A stretch of DNA of 64,000 bases, from positions 2,728,001-2,792,000 of the forward strand of contig CAWBWT010000002.1 of the NCBI GenBank assembly GCA_963792675.1, given 5' to 3'. Shown here piece by piece: positions 62,705-64,000 of this stretch. Position numbers and translations under genes: made by a program. Source of the stretch: JBBROS01 sp963792675. Lineage in GTDB: Bacteria; Pseudomonadota; Alphaproteobacteria; Acetobacterales; Acetobacteraceae. Position 1 is the first letter of the stretch. Every line of letters begins with the position of its first letter. Below the pieces are notes generated by a model that did no database searches, was not told the DNA's origin, and saw nothing but the letters and a program-made list of their open reading frames with translations.

Positions 62705-64000
62705 TCCGGGGCCAGCACCTTGGCCCGGCCGGCCGCTTGCCGCGCGAACAGGCCGGGCCGATACATGTCCGACAGGGCCGCGCCCGGAAGCTCGAACTCC
62801 CCGGGCGTCACCGCGCGCAGCCGCACCGCCACCCGGAACGAGGGCATGTCCTTGCTCAGCGCCATCGTGGCCGCGAACCGGTCGTCGGCGGCCGGCTGGC
62901 TTTCCGTCTCTGTCAGCTCGCCAAGCCACGGCATCCCCGCCGCCTTGCCCGCCGCGAGCCGTCCCGCGATCTCCCACCCGGCCGGCAGGCCCTGCAGCAG
63001 CATCGCCCGATGATCCTGCCCGTCATCGGCGCGGCCTTCGAGCAGCAGCACGAACACCGTGTTCTGTTTCAGCAAGTCGAGGTCGAGCGGGTCGCCGGCC
63101 GCGGTCAGGAAGCGGCGAGTGACCCGCATCTGCATGCGCGCAGCAGGCGGCGCCTCGGTCGGCACCCCGGTGGTGGATACCGTCTGCCACACCGCCCGGT
63201 CACCAAGGTTGCGCGCACTCGCCGGGCCATCGAGTGGCACCGTCACGACTGGAGCCGGCGGCAGCTCGCGCCCGCCGACGGCGATGCGCACCGGCTGCCC
63301 ATCGCGGCCCAGCACCGCGGCGGCGGATGCGACCCAGGCCTGTTCCTGCGTGCTCAGCAGCTCGGCCCGCAGGTCGGCGCCGGGCAGTGCCGCCAGCAAC
63401 GCGGGCAGCCGGTCCGGCAGCAACCCGCTTTCCCGCAGGAGAATGGTGACGGCTGCCCCGTCGCGCAGGGCGCTGCCGCGGTCGGCGTCCCAGTCGCGCC
63501 GCGCCGGGGCCCGAAGTGCGGCGTCGAACAGCGCTTCCGCCCGCGGCCGATCGTTCGACAGCGCCAGCGCCGCGGCCAGCTGCGCCCGTGCGAGCGGCGT
63601 CGGCAGCTTGTCCGCGTCCTGCGCCAGGATGCGGTTCGCCCCCGCCCGCGGCTGGCCGGCGAAGGCCAGCACGAACAGGTTGTAGGCCTGCGTCGCCACA
63701 GCGTGCGGCGAGGTCCCGGCCTGCTCGACCGCGTCGGCGGCGAACTTCAACGCGTCCCGCACCGCTCCATCCGGCACCGCCGCCCCCGCCTTGCGGGCCC
63801 GCAGCAGGAACTCGGTCGCGTACGCCGACAACCAGCCCTCCGCCTCGCCGCTCGCCGACCACAGGCCGAAGCCGCCGTCATAGCGCTGCTTGTCCAGCAC
63901 CGAAGCGACCGCCGCCTGCAGGACAGCGGCGCGGTCCGCCCCGGCCATCTGACCGTCCGGGAACAGCGTCAGCGGCAGCCCGCGGCTGCTGGATTGCTCG
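62701..64000 (-). CDS. Bacterial alpha-2-macroglobulin (YfhM-like), C-terminal part, 5' end beyond the window
   Basis: The last ~433 residues. The first visible residues (minus strand from 63999) read EQSSSRGLPLTLFPDG, directly after the expected Cys of a thioester motif Cys-x-Glu-Gln; the Cys itself falls outside the window. A helical thioester domain (YDGGFGLWS..., SAYATEFLLRA near 40-70) is followed by beta-rich macroglobulin domains. These periplasmic proteins trap proteases and act with PbpC, whose GTG overlaps this stop. Confidence 0.88.
   Translation of the reverse strand, partial: EQSSSRGLPLTLFPDGQMAGADRAAVLQAAVASVLDKQRYDGGFGLWSASGEAEGWLSAYATEFLLRARKAGAAVPDGAVRDALKFAADAVEQAGTSPHAVATQAYNLFVLAFAGQPRAGANRILAQDADKLPTPLARAQLAAALALSNDRPRAEALFDAALRAPARRDWDADRGSALRDGAAVTILLRESGLLPDRLPALLAALPGADLRAELLSTQEQAWVASAAAVLGRDGQPVRIAVGGRELPPAPVVTVPLDGPASARNLGDRAVWQTVSTTGVPTEAPPAARMQMRVTRRFLTAAGDPLDLDLLKQNTVFVLLLEGRADDGQDHRAMLLQGLPAGWEIAGRLAAGKAAGMPWLGELTETESQPAADDRFAATMALSKDMPSFRVAVRLRAVTPGEFELPGAALSDMYRPGLFARQAAGRAKVLAPE

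Noticed and set aside
61193..63013. A ~600-codon open frame opposite pbpC
   Set aside because: PbpC has complete catalytic motifs on the other strand; the opposite frame is low-complexity.

Overview
The window is very GC-rich, gene-dense DNA from a bacterial chromosome, and most likely from an alphaproteobacterium of the Acetobacteraceae type. The gene repertoire suggests this: a TreS-maltokinase/GlgB/TreZ/MalQ/TreY/OtsA block, a Bug/TctC solute-binding protein, a HisKA_2/HWE-like kinase, a protease with RTX-like repeats, a PcaD-PcaC fusion, an oxalate cluster with SucCD, and chains of NTG starts with 4-base overlaps. The family-level assignment is inference. No rRNA, tRNA, CRISPR array or transposase was seen.

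Layout. 1-10821 (+): glycogen and trehalose operon, all genes overlapping by 4 bases. 11006-11302 (+): a small unknown protein, then a strong hairpin. 11403-16835 (-): Dpp-type binding protein and two permeases followed by a 2-hydroxyacid dehydrogenase and a zinc alcohol dehydrogenase. 17018-18091 (+): tartrate-type dehydrogenase. 18098-18600 (-): degraded manganese catalase, then a 40-residue membrane protein. 18996-22527 (+): ABC-F ATPase, a tiny lipoprotein and a D-aminopeptidase. 22672-30701 (-): protocatechuate catabolism (pcaHG, a beta-keto acid cleavage enzyme, pcaB, pcaL) with a membrane protein, a malate/lactate-type dehydrogenase and a TctC protein. 30812-40982 (+): GST, glycosyltransferases, FkbM methyltransferase, NeuD-like acetyltransferase, DegT aminotransferase and a HutD-like protein. 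40989-43136 (-): minimal histidine kinase with a coupled 41-residue membrane protein, and a trypsin-like protease with calcium-binding-type repeats. 43435-44742 (+): ECF sigma factor and membrane anti-sigma. 45020-54547 (+): oxalate module (GntR, oxalyl-CoA decarboxylase, formyl-CoA transferase, an NDP-forming acyl-CoA ligase, SucCD, OxlT-like MFS carrier). 54471-59731 (-): pstSCAB-phoU-phoB behind a three-unit Pho box. 59887-64000 (-): alpha/beta hydrolase, PbpC and the C-terminal part of an alpha-2-macroglobulin.

Two themes stand out. First, the protocatechuate operon encodes a beta-keto acid cleavage enzyme where a CoA transferase and thiolase would be expected, and the oxalate operon carries two separate nucleotide-dependent CoA-ligase systems. 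Both suggest variant CoA chemistry. Second, at least four otherwise intact genes (treY, a glycosyltransferase, the acyl-CoA ligase, pstA) each carry a net single-base insertion, and the OxlT-like gene seems to run through its stop in the same sense. This recurrent +1 lesion looks like sequence error or recent decay and changes how the products should be read.
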